Shown in pieces: positions 17,148-26,228 of a stretch of 51,383 bases of DNA (position 1 is its first letter; the number at the start of each line of letters is the position of its first letter). Source of the DNA: Mycobacterium sp. NAZ190054. GTDB taxonomy: Bacteria > Actinomycetota > Actinomycetes > Mycobacteriales > Mycobacteriaceae. The stretch covers positions 1 to 51,383 of the forward strand of contig NZ_LMVQ01000549.1 in NCBI RefSeq assembly GCF_001545925.1, read 5' to 3'. The position numbers and the translations under genes were made by a program. The notes beneath the pieces were generated by a model. That model ran no database searches, had not been told where the DNA came from, and saw nothing but the letters and a program-made list of their open reading frames with translations.

Positions 17148-19541
17148 CTAGCGCGCCGGGGCGGTTCCGGTGACGCCGTCGGCTTCCAGACGTCCGATCT
17201 CGTCGTCGGAGAGCCCGAGTTCGGCCAGCAGCTGGTGGTTGTGTTCACCGAGCAGCGGCGCGGGTGCGGTGTGCACCCGGTCCGGGCCGCGCGAGCTGCG
17301 GAACGGCAGCGTGCTGTGCGGGGTCGCGGGGTTGACGGGATGGTCGACCGCCTCGAAGAAGTTGCGGGCCTCCAGCTGCGGGATCTGGGTCTGGCGGTGC
17401 GGTTGCAGCACCTTGGCGACCGGAACGTCGTTGTCCCACAGGGCGGTGACGATCTGGTCGCCGCTGCGTTCGGCGCACCACGCGGACAGATGCCGGTCGA
17501 TCAGGTCGTGGTGCGTGTGCCGTCCGGCCGCGGTGGCCAGCTCACCGGCCCTCGCCCATGGGGGCCGGTCGAGCGCCTCGCACAGCCCGGCCCACTGCGC
17601 GTCGGTGGCCACCGCGATCGCGACCCAGCTGTCCCGGCGGCCGAACTCGTCGATCTCGTTGGTGAGATACAGGTTCTGCGGCGCCGCGGCCGGCCCGCGG
17701 TTGCCGGCCCGCTGCAGCAGTGCGCCGTACGCGGAGTACTCGATCACCTGCTCGGCGGCGACGTTGAGCGCCGCGTCGACCATCGCGGCCTCGACCATCG
17801 ACCCTTCCCCGGTGCGGCGGCGATGCTCGAGCGCCAGCAGCAGCGCGTTCACCGCGTGGATGCCCGCGTTCGGGTCACCCACCGAGTACGGCTCGAACGG
17901 GTTGCGGTCCGGATAGCCGGTGAGCCAGCTGATCCCGGCCGCGGCCTCGATGACGTACGCGAAGGCCGGGTTGTCGCGCCACGGTCCGTCCAGACCGAAT
18001 CCCGGCATCCGCACCATGACCACATCCGGTTTGATCGCCTTCACCGCGTCGTAGGGCAGCCCCATGCTCTCCAGCACTCGCGGGGTGAAGTTCTCGACGA
18101 CGACGTCGGCGGTCGCGATCAGCTTCTTGAGAAGGTCTCTGCCGGTGTCGCTGGACAGGTTCAGCGTGAGGCCGCGCTTGTTGGTGTTGAGGCCCGAGAA
18201 GATCGGCGACTTCTCCCACCATTGGTCTTCGGTGACCGGGATGCCCGCGATCAACCGGGTGCCGTCCGGGTGGCGGGTGGACTCGACGTGGATCACGTCG
18301 GCGCCCAGCATCGCCAGCAGATGGGTGCAGCTCGGGCCCGCCCAGAAGGTGGTCATGTCGACGACCCGCAGGCCCTCGAACGGCAGCCCTTCCGTCCGCG
18401 GAACCGAGGGCGTCTCCACCGGTTTGCGCGAGCGGTAGAGCTCGGTGTGTTCGCCCAGGCGCGGGCCCGGCTCCGGGTGCCGCAGCATCGGCGGGGTGGT
18501 GCGGTACGGGTGCGCCGGCTGGGTGAAACCGTCGCGGGGGTTGACGACGAACGAGCCGCGCTCGACGAAGTGATCCAGCGACTCGACGTTGGCGCCGTTG
18601 GCGACCGGGGCGTTCGGGATGCGGAACGCGGTGGCCAGGTCCCGGATCTCGTCGACGGTCTGGTCGGCCACCCATGCGTAGAGGTCGTCGGCCTTCTCGT
18701 TGGCCTGCTGGGTGATCGACAGCGGTGAGTCCTCGTCGATCCACTCGACGTGCCCGGTCATCGCACACAGGTCGAACCATTGTTGCGCGGTGCCGCAGCC
18801 GATGTCGACCAGCCCGTCCTTGGCGCGGGTGATGCCGGGCACGGTGAGGCGTCGCGCGTCGCGCCACGGGCGCCCCAGCATCTCGTAGTAGCTCACCGGG
18901 TAGTAGGTGAGCCCGAGGATCGCGGTCTCCAGCATCGACAGATCGATCAGCTCACCACCGCCGCGCATCCGCGAGGCGAGCGTCGCCGCGCCGGCATAGG
19001 CGCCGGCGAGGTATTCACCGACCTGCCCGCCGACGTACACCGGCGCCCGGTCCGGGGCGCCCCTGCCGAGGCCGACGATGCCACCCGACCACGCCTGAAG
19101 CGTGAATTCGGTGGCCGCACGGTCGCACCACGGCCCGTGCAGACCGAACGGGGTGATGGCGGTGACGGTCAGATGCGGATGACGGTCCCGGATCGCCTCC
19201 GGCGTGAACCATCCGTCCTGCGCCACGCCGGGGCCGCGCGACCAGATGACGGCGTGCGCGCCGGCCAGCAGCGCGTCGACGAACTCGGTGTCGGCGCCGG
19301 GCTCGGCCACCACCGACCGCTTCGAGCACGCCAGGAACGAGAACAGCGCACCGTCGGTTCCGTCCATGATCTCCGCACCCGAGGCCGACCAGGATCGCAG
19401 CGGGTCACCTTGTGCCGGTTCGACTTTGACCACTTCGGCGCCGCCGTCGGCGAGCAGTTTGGTGCAGTAGGCGCCGGCGATCCCACTGGACAGGTCGACG
19501 ACGACGTAGCCGGAGAGCGGTGGGTCAGGCACTGCGGGCAC
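17148..19541 (-). CDS. Tandem (fused) family III CoA-transferase, CaiB/BaiF type
   Basis: A 797-residue protein made of two CaiB/BaiF domains, about residues 1-375 and 390-797. Each repeats the family features: GAYCTKLLADGGAEVVKVEP in the first and THLLAMLGADVIHVES in the second. Family III enzymes use an active-site Asp to carry the acyl group. The first domain keeps Asp (GGELIDLSMLETA), but the aligned position in the second is Glu (GEGSMVEAAMVDA). Fused tandem forms exist in actinobacteria. It probably loads a carboxylic intermediate with CoA from another acyl-CoA. GTG 19541 is the start; the upstream gene ends eight bases before. Confidence 0.9.
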   Translation of the reverse strand: MPAVPDPPLSGYVVVDLSSGIAGAYCTKLLADGGAEVVKVEPAQGDPLRSWSASGAEIMDGTDGALFSFLACSKRSVVAEPGADTEFVDALLAGAHAVIWSRGPGVAQDGWFTPEAIRDRHPHLTVTAITPFGLHGPWCDRAATEFTLQAWSGGIVGLGRGAPDRAPVYVGGQVGEYLAGAYAGAATLASRMRGGGELIDLSMLETAILGLTYYPVSYYEMLGRPWRDARRLTVPGITRAKDGLVDIGCGTAQQWFDLCAMTGHVEWIDEDSPLSITQQANEKADDLYAWVADQTVDEIRDLATAFRIPNAPVANGANVESLDHFVERGSFVVNPRDGFTQPAHPYRTTPPMLRHPEPGPRLGEHTELYRSRKPVETPSVPRTEGLPFEGLRVVDMTTFWAGPSCTHLLAMLGADVIHVESTRHPDGTRLIAGIPVTEDQWWEKSPIFSGLNTNKRGLTLNLSSDTGRDLLKKLIATADVVVENFTPRVLESMGLPYDAVKAIKPDVVMVRMPGFGLDGPWRDNPAFAYVIEAAAGISWLTGYPDRNPFEPYSVGDPNAGIHAVNALLLALEHRRRTGEGSMVEAAMVDAALNVAAEQVIEYSAYGALLQRAGNRGPAAAPQNLYLTNEIDEFGRRDSWVAIAVATDAQWAGLCEALDRPPWARAGELATAAGRHTHHDLIDRHLSAWCAERSGDQIVTALWDNDVPVAKVLQPHRQTQIPQLEARNFFEAVDHPVNPATPHSTLPFRSSRGPDRVHTAPAPLLGEHNHQLLAELGLSDDEIGRLEADGVTGTAPAR

Positions 19542-19549
19542 CGATGCTC

Positions 19550-20509
19550 TTACTCCTCTTTGGCCCGGTTGCGTTTGCTCAACCGGAATTCGGGCGGGAA
19601 CTTGTTGTCGTTGTCGTTGACCGCGGCCGACAGGCCGCTGTCGATCGACTCGAACATGTCGAGGTCGTCATCGCTGTCATTGGCGACCCCGTTGCCCATC
19701 GACTCGAAGAACGCGCTGAGCAGGCTGCCCATGTACTCGCCCTGCTGCTGCTTGAAGATCTCGAAGAACATCTTCTGCTGGAACACGGTGTCCACCGGGC
19801 GGTTCCGCGCGCACGCCATCGCGTACTTCTGCGTCTCGGCCTCAAGCTGGTCGCGCGCCACCACCTTGTTGAGGAAGTTGCAGTCATACATCTCGGCGGC
19901 GGTGAACGGGCGGCCGGTGAAGACCATCTCCTGGAACTTGCGCAACCCCATCATCTGCACCCAGGTCCACATCCGGGGACCCCAGCCGTGGTAGCGGAAC
20001 GACGGATGACCGAACAGCGCGTCGTCGGAGGAGATCACCAGATCGGCGTCGGCGCACTGGTAGAAGTGCCAGCCATAGCAATAACCCTTGGCCTCGACGA
20101 TGCTGATCTTCTTGAAGTCCTGCAGGGCGCGGTTGCCGGCCTGCGAGTTGGCATACCAGGCGCTGATGGTGGCGCCGTTGCGGAAGGTGCCCTTCGGTGG
20201 GTAGGTGACCTCGCCCACCCCGTCGTCCTCCAATCGCAATTCGGCCAGCCGCGCGGCCGGGTTGTCGTTGCCCTCCATGAATTCCGGAAGGTCGGCGCCG
20301 CTGCCCAGGTTGTCCCCGACGCCGCGGATGACGACGACCTTCACGTCGTTGTCGGTGTTGGCCGCGCGCAACACGTCCGCGTACCGCAGCCGGGCCAGTG
20401 ACGTCGGCGCATTGAGGAACTCCGGGCGGTTGAACGTGATGGTGGCGATCTTGGTCTTCGGGTCCTTCTCGTAGAGGATGATCTCGTCGGGCGACGGCCG
20501 CTCAGCCAT
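19550..20509 (-). CDS. Enoyl-CoA hydratase/isomerase family protein, extended form
   Basis: A 319-residue crotonase-fold protein, longer than the usual 260. It has the opening IATITFNRPEFLNAP, an oxyanion-hole region LGSGADLPEF, and IVEAKGYCYGWHFYQCADADLVI in place of the canonical second loop. The C-terminal 60 residues are acidic (NDSDDDLDMFESIDSG) and outside the core. Its departures from the hydratase consensus suggest ring-opening hydrolase or related chemistry, as in divergent crotonases. ATG 20509 overlaps the upstream stop by eight bases (ATGGCTGA), so it is translationally coupled to the M24-fold gene. Confidence 0.85.
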   Translation of the reverse strand: MAERPSPDEIILYEKDPKTKIATITFNRPEFLNAPTSLARLRYADVLRAANTDNDVKVVVIRGVGDNLGSGADLPEFMEGNDNPAARLAELRLEDDGVGEVTYPPKGTFRNGATISAWYANSQAGNRALQDFKKISIVEAKGYCYGWHFYQCADADLVISSDDALFGHPSFRYHGWGPRMWTWVQMMGLRKFQEMVFTGRPFTAAEMYDCNFLNKVVARDQLEAETQKYAMACARNRPVDTVFQQKMFFEIFKQQQGEYMGSLLSAFFESMGNGVANDSDDDLDMFESIDSGLSAAVNDNDNKFPPEFRLSKRNRAKEE

Positions 20510-21635
20510 GGACGGCCTCACCGTAAGCCGGGGCGGCCGAGAGGATCTCGGCGCCGTCGGCGGTGATCAGGACCGCGTCGCGGGTGAACACCGCGCCTAC
20601 CCCCTGTTCCCACACGTAGGCGGTGACCGCGAGCACCATGCCCTGCTCGAGAACGTCGGCGTCGGCGGTCGCCCGCAGCGTCGGTGACACCACCGGCGGG
20701 TCGAAACCCAGTCCGAGGCCGTGCGCCACCGGCATCGCCGGCAGGCGCTCACCGGCCTGCCGGTAGGCATCCAGCAGGCCGCTCGTGGCCATGCCGGGCC
20801 GGCAGGCGTCGAGCAGCTTGTTCCACAGGTCGTCCCGGCGCCGGTACAGTGTGCGCACCGCGTCGGTCGGCTCGCCGACACAGAGCGTGCGGGCCACCTC
20901 GGCGACATATCCGTCGGCCAGCACCCCGGCCGACAACGCCACCAGGTCACCGTCGCGCACCCGGCCGTCGCCGTCGGCGCGGCGCCACGGATGCTCCGTC
21001 GACGTCACCCAGGCCGCGTCCTGGGTCGCCGGGGTACTCACCCCACCGGCGGCCTCGGCCTCCAGCACGGCACCGGCGAGGGCCTTCTCGGTGGTGCCCG
21101 GACCGAGCGCGGCGACACCCGCGGCCAGGCCCTGCTCGGCGACCACCAGCGCGCGACGCAACGCCTGCACTTCCTCGGGCGTCTTGATCCGGCGCGCGGC
21201 CTGCATGGCCTGCTCGGCGTCGACCAGCTCCGCGTTCGGGAAGGCCATCGGCAGCAGCTTGGCGAATGTCGGTGTCAGAGCATCGGTTCCGACCCGGCGC
21301 ATCGTTTCGGCGCCCTTGATGTTCTGCAGTATGCCGACCAGTGTCATCGGGTTCCACGCGAACCCGTACAGATTCTCGTGCGGGATCTCCTCGGGGACGC
21401 CCTCGTCCCACGTGCTGTTGAGGTGGATCTCACCGGTGGCACGCACGAACTCGCAGATCGGCCCGAACGGTCGGGTGCCGACCACCCACAGTTGCGGGGC
21501 GCCGGAGATGTAGCGGACGTTGGCCTGCCGGCCGAGCACAAGAATGTCGAGGTCGAAGGCCTCCATCTGTGCGAGGGCGCGCTCCCGACGGCTGAGACGC
21601 AATGCGCGGCCGTCGGCCTCGATCTCAGTTCCCAC
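20502..21635 (-). CDS. M24-fold protein with degraded metal site (pseudo-peptidase)
   Basis: A 377-residue protein with the Xaa-Pro-peptidase/creatinase layout: N-terminal domain with LGRQANVRYISG, C-terminal pita-bread domain. Of the five metal ligands only the His is clearly kept (AHGLGLGFDPP). The first Asp position reads LSAG, the second AEVART, the first Glu region LAVTAYVWEQ and the last FTRDAVLIT. It is therefore probably not a metallopeptidase; it may act like creatinase, which needs no metal, or be a non-catalytic partner of the intact paralogue next to it. GTG 21635 overlaps the preceding gene's end by 11 bases. Confidence 0.8.
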   Translation of the reverse strand: MGTEIEADGRALRLSRRERALAQMEAFDLDILVLGRQANVRYISGAPQLWVVGTRPFGPICEFVRATGEIHLNSTWDEGVPEEIPHENLYGFAWNPMTLVGILQNIKGAETMRRVGTDALTPTFAKLLPMAFPNAELVDAEQAMQAARRIKTPEEVQALRRALVVAEQGLAAGVAALGPGTTEKALAGAVLEAEAAGGVSTPATQDAAWVTSTEHPWRRADGDGRVRDGDLVALSAGVLADGYVAEVARTLCVGEPTDAVRTLYRRRDDLWNKLLDACRPGMATSGLLDAYRQAGERLPAMPVAHGLGLGFDPPVVSPTLRATADADVLEQGMVLAVTAYVWEQGVGAVFTRDAVLITADGAEILSAAPAYGEAVHG

Positions 21636-22893
21636 TGGACACCTCGTACGGGTGGTAGGGATAGTCGGTCAGCGGCATCCAGCCTCCCTCGGTGACCACC
21701 ACGATCTCCTCGCCGCGGTAGCCGCCGGTGCCGTCCTCCCAGACCACCGGCTCGAACACCAGCAGCATGCCGGCCGGGAGGACGAAGTTGTCGTCCCACT
21801 CCTGGCCGAGATCCGTGCCGATCATCGGCATTTCGGCCGCGCTGGTCCCGATGCCGTGGCCCAGGTAGAAGTGCGGCAGCCACGGTTTCTGGCCGCCGGC
21901 GGCCGCGGTCGCCGCGCGTCCGAGGTCACCGCAGGTCGCCCCGGCTCTGGTCACCGCGAGCACCGCGTCGACGATCTCGCTCCACTTGTCGAACTGCCGT
22001 TGCTGAGCGGGCGTCGGGTCCTGCCCGACGATCCAGGTGCGCCCGTGATCGGAGCAGTACCCGTGATAGGCGATGGACACGTCGGTCCACAGCACGTCGC
22101 CCTGCTGGATCTCACGCTCGGTCGTCAGCAGCGGCAGGGCGAGGTCACCGGTGGTGGTCCAGGTCCCCTCCGCCCTCGACGTGGGCATGACCTGCCAGAT
22201 CGAGTCGAACATGTTGGTGGTGGCACCGAGTTCGAAGGTGCGGCGCACGAATTCGGCGGACAGGTCGATCTGACGTTCACCGGGCGCCAGCGACTTCTGG
22301 ATCTCGGCGATGGCCTGTTCGGTGATCTGACACGCGCGCCGGATGCAGGCGATCTGGTCGATCGTCTTGACCAGTTTCGCCGCCCCGATCACCGGTGCGG
22401 CATCCACCGGTGCGCTGGGGAACAGCGCACTGCCGGCCCGCCGCATCGCGCCGGTCAGCTCGTCGGTCGCGACCGTCGCACCGGCCGGGACGAGTCCGGC
22501 CAGGATCTTCGCGAATTCGGCCACCCCTTCGTCGAACTCCAGATAGACCGGCCCGTGCAGGTGGTCGTCGGGCAGACCGGACTCCATCGCCGCGCCTTCG
22601 CGGAACGGCAGGAACAGGTGCGGGTGCTCGTCGTCGGCCAGCACGACCGCCACCGGGCGCTCGACATGGGCCAGCCCCGCGTCCGCCAGCGGCCAGCTGA
22701 TACCGGTGGCGTACATGACGTTGCCGTTGCCGAGCAACACCAGCGCATCCACGCCCTGATCGGCCATGGCGGCGTGCAGGCGCACACCGACTTCGCCACG
22801 TAACCGGGCGAGGTCGGGTTCGGCGGGGATGTCCAGCCACGTGTACCCGGTGCGGGCGATCTGGGTGACGCCGGAATGAGTGGACGCCGTCAT
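21625..22893 (-). CDS. M24 family metallohydrolase (Xaa-Pro peptidase-like), intact ligands
   Basis: A 422-residue protein with the same two-domain layout as its neighbour and all five metal ligands in view: Asp in DVLWTDVSIAYHGYCSD (both Asp), His in HFYLGHGIG, Glu in LLVFEPVVWE and Glu in GYRGEEIVVVT. The N-terminal domain has LLGNGNVMYATGISWP. Family members cleave X-Pro peptides or related C-N bonds. Within a catabolic operon an amide or C-N hydrolysis of a small molecule is more likely than peptide turnover. The start (ATGA overlap) couples it to the amidohydrolase at 22890. Confidence 0.85.
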   Translation of the reverse strand: MTASTHSGVTQIARTGYTWLDIPAEPDLARLRGEVGVRLHAAMADQGVDALVLLGNGNVMYATGISWPLADAGLAHVERPVAVVLADDEHPHLFLPFREGAAMESGLPDDHLHGPVYLEFDEGVAEFAKILAGLVPAGATVATDELTGAMRRAGSALFPSAPVDAAPVIGAAKLVKTIDQIACIRRACQITEQAIAEIQKSLAPGERQIDLSAEFVRRTFELGATTNMFDSIWQVMPTSRAEGTWTTTGDLALPLLTTEREIQQGDVLWTDVSIAYHGYCSDHGRTWIVGQDPTPAQQRQFDKWSEIVDAVLAVTRAGATCGDLGRAATAAAGGQKPWLPHFYLGHGIGTSAAEMPMIGTDLGQEWDDNFVLPAGMLLVFEPVVWEDGTGGYRGEEIVVVTEGGWMPLTDYPYHPYEVSSGN

Positions 22894-24059
22894 ATCAGTC
22901 CCAGGAACTTCTGCACATTGGTGCTGACGATCTTCACCGCGGCCTCGGGACCGACGGTCTCGACGACCGAGGCCAGCGACTTGTCCGAGTACCCGAATGT
23001 GCTCTCGTTGTGCGGGTAGTCCGAGGACCACATCACGTTGTCGACCCCGATGCGGTCGATCAGCTGCAGACCGAGCGGGTCGACCATGAAAGACGCGCTC
23101 ATGTGATCGGCCCAGTAGTGGCGCACGTCGTGTTCGAGTTGATGGTTGAACATGTGCCGGTAGGACGCGAGCATGTGCTCGGCGTCCTGCAGAGCGGTCG
23201 GCACCCACGCGATGCCGCCCTCGAACCAGCCGATCTTCAGGCTCGGGTGCCGGTCCAGGATGCCGGAGAAGACGTACTTGGCGAACTGCTCGCGGAACGA
23301 GTCGACGTTGACCATCATGCCGACCACCACGCTGTTGTTCTGGCACGGCGTCTTGGGCGGCGTCTCGCCGATGTGGTGGCTGACCGGCAGCCCGGCGGCC
23401 TCGATCTCGTCCCACACCGCGTCCATCGCGGTGCTGCCGTAGTCGTAGATGTTGCCGTCGTTGTCCTTGCCGGGGTTCAGCGGCAGCAGGAATGTCCGCA
23501 GCCCCAACGACTTCAGCTCTTCGAGCGTGCTCCGGGTGCCCTTCGGGTCCCACCAGTTGATCAGGCCGACGCCGTAGAAGTGCCCGCCTGAGCGCTCCTG
23601 CAGATCGGCGATGTGCTCGTTGTAGATGCGGAACACCCGCTCGCGCAGGCCCTTGTCCGGGTAGTGGAACAGGGCCAGCACCGCGTTCGGGAACGCCAGC
23701 TCCTTGTCGATCCCGTCTTCCTTGAGCTCGCGGATGCGGGCCTCGATGTTGTTCGACGCGGCCCCGGCGAGGTCGTCGTACTGCATGAGCACGCGCCCGA
23801 AATCGCCACCGGTCCAGACCTTGCCCTTCATCCCGACCATGTACGCGCCGTCCTCGTACCAGATGCGCGGGGCGGCGCCCTTGAGCTCCTCGGGGAAGCG
23901 GTCGTAGAAGATGTCGTCGGCGACCGAGATGTGGTTGTCGGCGGAGAAGATCTCGGTGCCCTCGGGCAGCCCGGCGACCGCGCCGGTGGAGTGCCCGTGC
24001 CGGTGCTTGGGCGCCCCGAAGCCTTCGGGGGGATAGAGGGTGGTGCTGGGGGCTGACAT
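22890..24059 (-). CDS. Amidohydrolase (ACMSD/amidohydrolase-2-like)
   Basis: A 389-residue TIM-barrel amidohydrolase of the type also seen at 1-127. Near the N-terminus it has EIFSADNHISVADDIF (D-x-H metal element), later VSHHIGET, GWFEGGIAWVP and the C-terminal metal Asp in WSSDYPHNESTF. These enzymes decarboxylate or hydrolyse ring-derived acids with one divalent metal. ATG 24059 is chosen because GGAG sits eight bases upstream; GTG 24089 is possible. It lies between the P450/ferredoxin pair and the two M24-fold genes. Confidence 0.85.
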   Translation of the reverse strand: MSAPSTTLYPPEGFGAPKHRHGHSTGAVAGLPEGTEIFSADNHISVADDIFYDRFPEELKGAAPRIWYEDGAYMVGMKGKVWTGGDFGRVLMQYDDLAGAASNNIEARIRELKEDGIDKELAFPNAVLALFHYPDKGLRERVFRIYNEHIADLQERSGGHFYGVGLINWWDPKGTRSTLEELKSLGLRTFLLPLNPGKDNDGNIYDYGSTAMDAVWDEIEAAGLPVSHHIGETPPKTPCQNNSVVVGMMVNVDSFREQFAKYVFSGILDRHPSLKIGWFEGGIAWVPTALQDAEHMLASYRHMFNHQLEHDVRHYWADHMSASFMVDPLGLQLIDRIGVDNVMWSSDYPHNESTFGYSDKSLASVVETVGPEAAVKIVSTNVQKFLGLI

Positions 24060-24093
24060 CGTTGGCACTCCAATCGGGCTGTGAGACAACCTG

Positions 24094-25323
24094 TTACCAG
24101 GTCACGGGAAGTTCGTAGACGCCGTAGGCGAGGCGGTCGTGCTTGAACGGCACCTCGTCGAACGGGATGGCCAGCTTCATCGTCGGGATACGGCGGAGCA
24201 GCGTGTGGAAGACGATCTGCAGCTCGGCGCGGGCCAGCTGCTGGCCGACGCACTGGTGCCGGCCGTACCCGAAGCCGAGTTGCTGGTTCGCGTCGCGGGT
24301 CAGGTCCAGCTTGTCGGGCTCGGGGTAGGCCTGCGAATCCCAGTTGGCCGGGGCCAGGTCGAGGATGATCCCCTCCCCCGCACGGATGGTCTCCCCGGCG
24401 ATCTCGATGTCTTCGGTGGCCACCCGGCGCTGGCCGTTCTGGATGATCGACAGATACCGCATCAGTTCTTCGACCGCGTTGGCGATGAACTTCGGATCGT
24501 CGGAATCACGCAGCAGCGCTGCCTGTTCCGGATTCTCCAGCAGGGCGCAGATGCCGATGCCGATCATGTTGGCCGTCGTCTCGTGGCCGGCGATCAGCAG
24601 GCCGGTGCCCAGCTGTGCGGCCTCCTTGACGCTGATCTCGCCGGCGGTGACGCGCTCGGCCAGATCCGAGACGGCGTCCTCCGAGGGGTGTTCCATCTTC
24701 TTCTCGACCAGGTCGATCAGGTACTTGTGCAGGCTCATCGCACCCTTCTGACCGTCCTCGGCGCTGGCGTAACGCGCCAGCCCGACGTTGGCGTGGTGCT
24801 GGAAGAACTCGTGGTCCTCGTAGGGCACGCCGAGCATGTCGCTGATCACCCGCGTGGGCACCGGTAGCGCGAGTTTGGCGACCATGTCGGCCGGCTGCGG
24901 GCCGGCGAGGATCTCGTCGATGCACTCGTTGGTGACGTCCTGGATCACCGGACGGAGCGCCTCGACCCGCCGGAAGGTGAACGGCTTGGACAGCATCCGG
25001 CGGAACCGGGTGTGCTCTTCGGCGTCGGAGGTGAACACCGACCGTGGCCGCTTGTTCACCGTGGCGAGCATATGTTCGTTCCAGTGCGGGAAGCCGTCCC
25101 GGCGGTCGTCCACACTGACCCGCGAGTCGGCGAACAGGGTGCGCGCGACTTCGTGTCCGGTGACCAGCCACGGCGTGGTGCCGTTCCAGATCCGCACGCG
25201 CGACAGCGGTTTGGTCTTGTTCATCTCGAGCATCTGCTGCGGCGGCGCGAACGGGCAGCCCGCCGTCCGCTCCATCGGATACTCGGGTACCTGCACCGCT
25301 TCCTGCGCGAGAGTCTCGGTCAT
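24094..25323 (-). CDS. Cytochrome P450 monooxygenase
   Basis: A 409-residue bacterial P450. It shows the I-helix motif AGHETTANM, K-helix E-x-x-R (EELMRY) and heme loop FGYGRHQCVGQQLARAE with thiolate Cys358. The ferredoxin immediately upstream (ATGA overlap) is presumably its electron donor, a common arrangement in actinobacteria. The P450 opens MTETLAQEAVQVPEYPM and carries TAGCPFAPP, typical of the CYP105/107-like group, but I do not assign a family. Role: hydroxylation of a cluster intermediate. Confidence 0.93.
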   Translation of the reverse strand: MTETLAQEAVQVPEYPMERTAGCPFAPPQQMLEMNKTKPLSRVRIWNGTTPWLVTGHEVARTLFADSRVSVDDRRDGFPHWNEHMLATVNKRPRSVFTSDAEEHTRFRRMLSKPFTFRRVEALRPVIQDVTNECIDEILAGPQPADMVAKLALPVPTRVISDMLGVPYEDHEFFQHHANVGLARYASAEDGQKGAMSLHKYLIDLVEKKMEHPSEDAVSDLAERVTAGEISVKEAAQLGTGLLIAGHETTANMIGIGICALLENPEQAALLRDSDDPKFIANAVEELMRYLSIIQNGQRRVATEDIEIAGETIRAGEGIILDLAPANWDSQAYPEPDKLDLTRDANQQLGFGYGRHQCVGQQLARAELQIVFHTLLRRIPTMKLAIPFDEVPFKHDRLAYGVYELPVTW

Positions 25324-25520
25324 ATCGTCTCCTCGATGTGGATGGCCAGGGCGGGGCATGCGGCCGCGGCCTTACGGGTCTCCTCGGCGTATTCGGGCCC
25401 GGGCTCGGGCCTGCGCAGTTCGACGACCCCGTCGTCGTCGCGCTGGTCGAACACCTCACCGGCGTTGAGCACGCACTGGCCCGACGAGACGCACCTGTCC
25501 TGATCGACCGTGACCCTCAT
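25320..25520 (-). CDS. 3Fe-4S ferredoxin, P450 redox partner
   Basis: A 66-residue ferredoxin. The opening MRVTVDQDRCVSSGQCVLNA gives two cluster Cys in C-x5-C spacing, and AAACPALAI gives the third, the pattern of single-cluster 3Fe-4S ferredoxins that feed actinobacterial P450s. It overlaps the P450 by four bases (ATGA) and sits one base downstream of the TetR stop. A reductase is not encoded nearby. Confidence 0.93.
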   Translation of the reverse strand: MRVTVDQDRCVSSGQCVLNAGEVFDQRDDDGVVELRRPEPGPEYAEETRKAAAACPALAIHIEETI

Positions 25521-25521
25521 G

Positions 25522-26175
25522 TCAGGGCAGCTCCGTGACCGGGGCGTGCCACAGCCCGATGATCGCGTCGATCAGGCCGGTCGCCGCGGCCTGCCAGGTG
25601 GGTCGGGCGACGGGTGACCCCTGCGCGAGCAACCGCTCGCGGTCGGCGCAACTGTGCATCAACAGGTTGCGGCCCATGATGTTCCGCTCCACCCGGACGT
25701 CGACGGGGAGATCGGGCAGGCAGCTGTTGATCCCGTCGAGCACCCGCACCAGCGACGGTGAGGACAGCGCGTCCTTGACGATCATGTTGTGGTAGGCGGG
25801 ATCGGTCATCACCTGGGCGGCGAACCGGGCATACCAGGTCGGGTTCCCCAGCGCGGCAAGATGATCGGTCAACGGGCACACCAGGGCGGCCACCCAGTCG
25901 CGCATGTCCGTCGAGTCGCCGATCGCGGCGACCCGCTGCTCCCGCAGCTCCTCGATCGGGCCGCGGTGCTTGTGCTCGATGGCGCGCACCAGGTCGGCCT
26001 TGGTGCCGAAGTGGTAGCCGACGGCGGCGTTGTTGCCCTGCCCGGCAGCCTCGCTCACCTGCCGGTTGGACACCGCGAACACGCCGTGTTCGGCATAGAG
26101 CCGTTCGGCCGCCTTCAGGATGGCCTCTTGGGTGCTGCTCGCGCGATCCGCGCGCACAGTCCTCGCAGTCGTCAC
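25522..26175 (-). CDS. TetR-family transcriptional regulator
   Basis: A regulator of about 217 residues (224 if GTG 26196 is used). The N-terminal HTH reads TQEAILKAAERLYAEHGVFA, then VSNRQVSEAAGQGNNAAVGYHFGTKADLVRAI, with the Y-x-F-x-x-K-x-x-L end typical of TetR. The C-terminal half is a ligand domain. It is the first gene upstream of the ferredoxin-P450 pair and follows the SDR at 26229. The 53-base gap to that SDR contains two short inverted repeats that could be its own operator, different from the GAGAAT motif. Confidence 0.88.
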   Translation of the reverse strand: MTTARTVRADRASSTQEAILKAAERLYAEHGVFAVSNRQVSEAAGQGNNAAVGYHFGTKADLVRAIEHKHRGPIEELREQRVAAIGDSTDMRDWVAALVCPLTDHLAALGNPTWYARFAAQVMTDPAYHNMIVKDALSSPSLVRVLDGINSCLPDLPVDVRVERNIMGRNLLMHSCADRERLLAQGSPVARPTWQAAATGLIDAIIGLWHAPVTELP

Positions 26176-26181
26176 CCGTTC

Positions 26182-26216
26182 AGTGAACCCCGTCACATTC
26201 ACTAAGTCAAGCGACT
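26182..26216. promoter_or_regulatory. Two inverted repeats upstream of the TetR gene
   Basis: AGTGAA, ten bases, TTCACT at 26182-26203, and AGTC, AAGC, GACT at 26205-26216. They overlap the possible TetR start codons and lie in the gap after the SDR stop at 26229. They do not match the GAGAAT motif. An autoregulatory TetR site is the simplest reading, unproven. Confidence 0.35.
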
Positions 26217-26228
26217 GCTTTAAAACTG

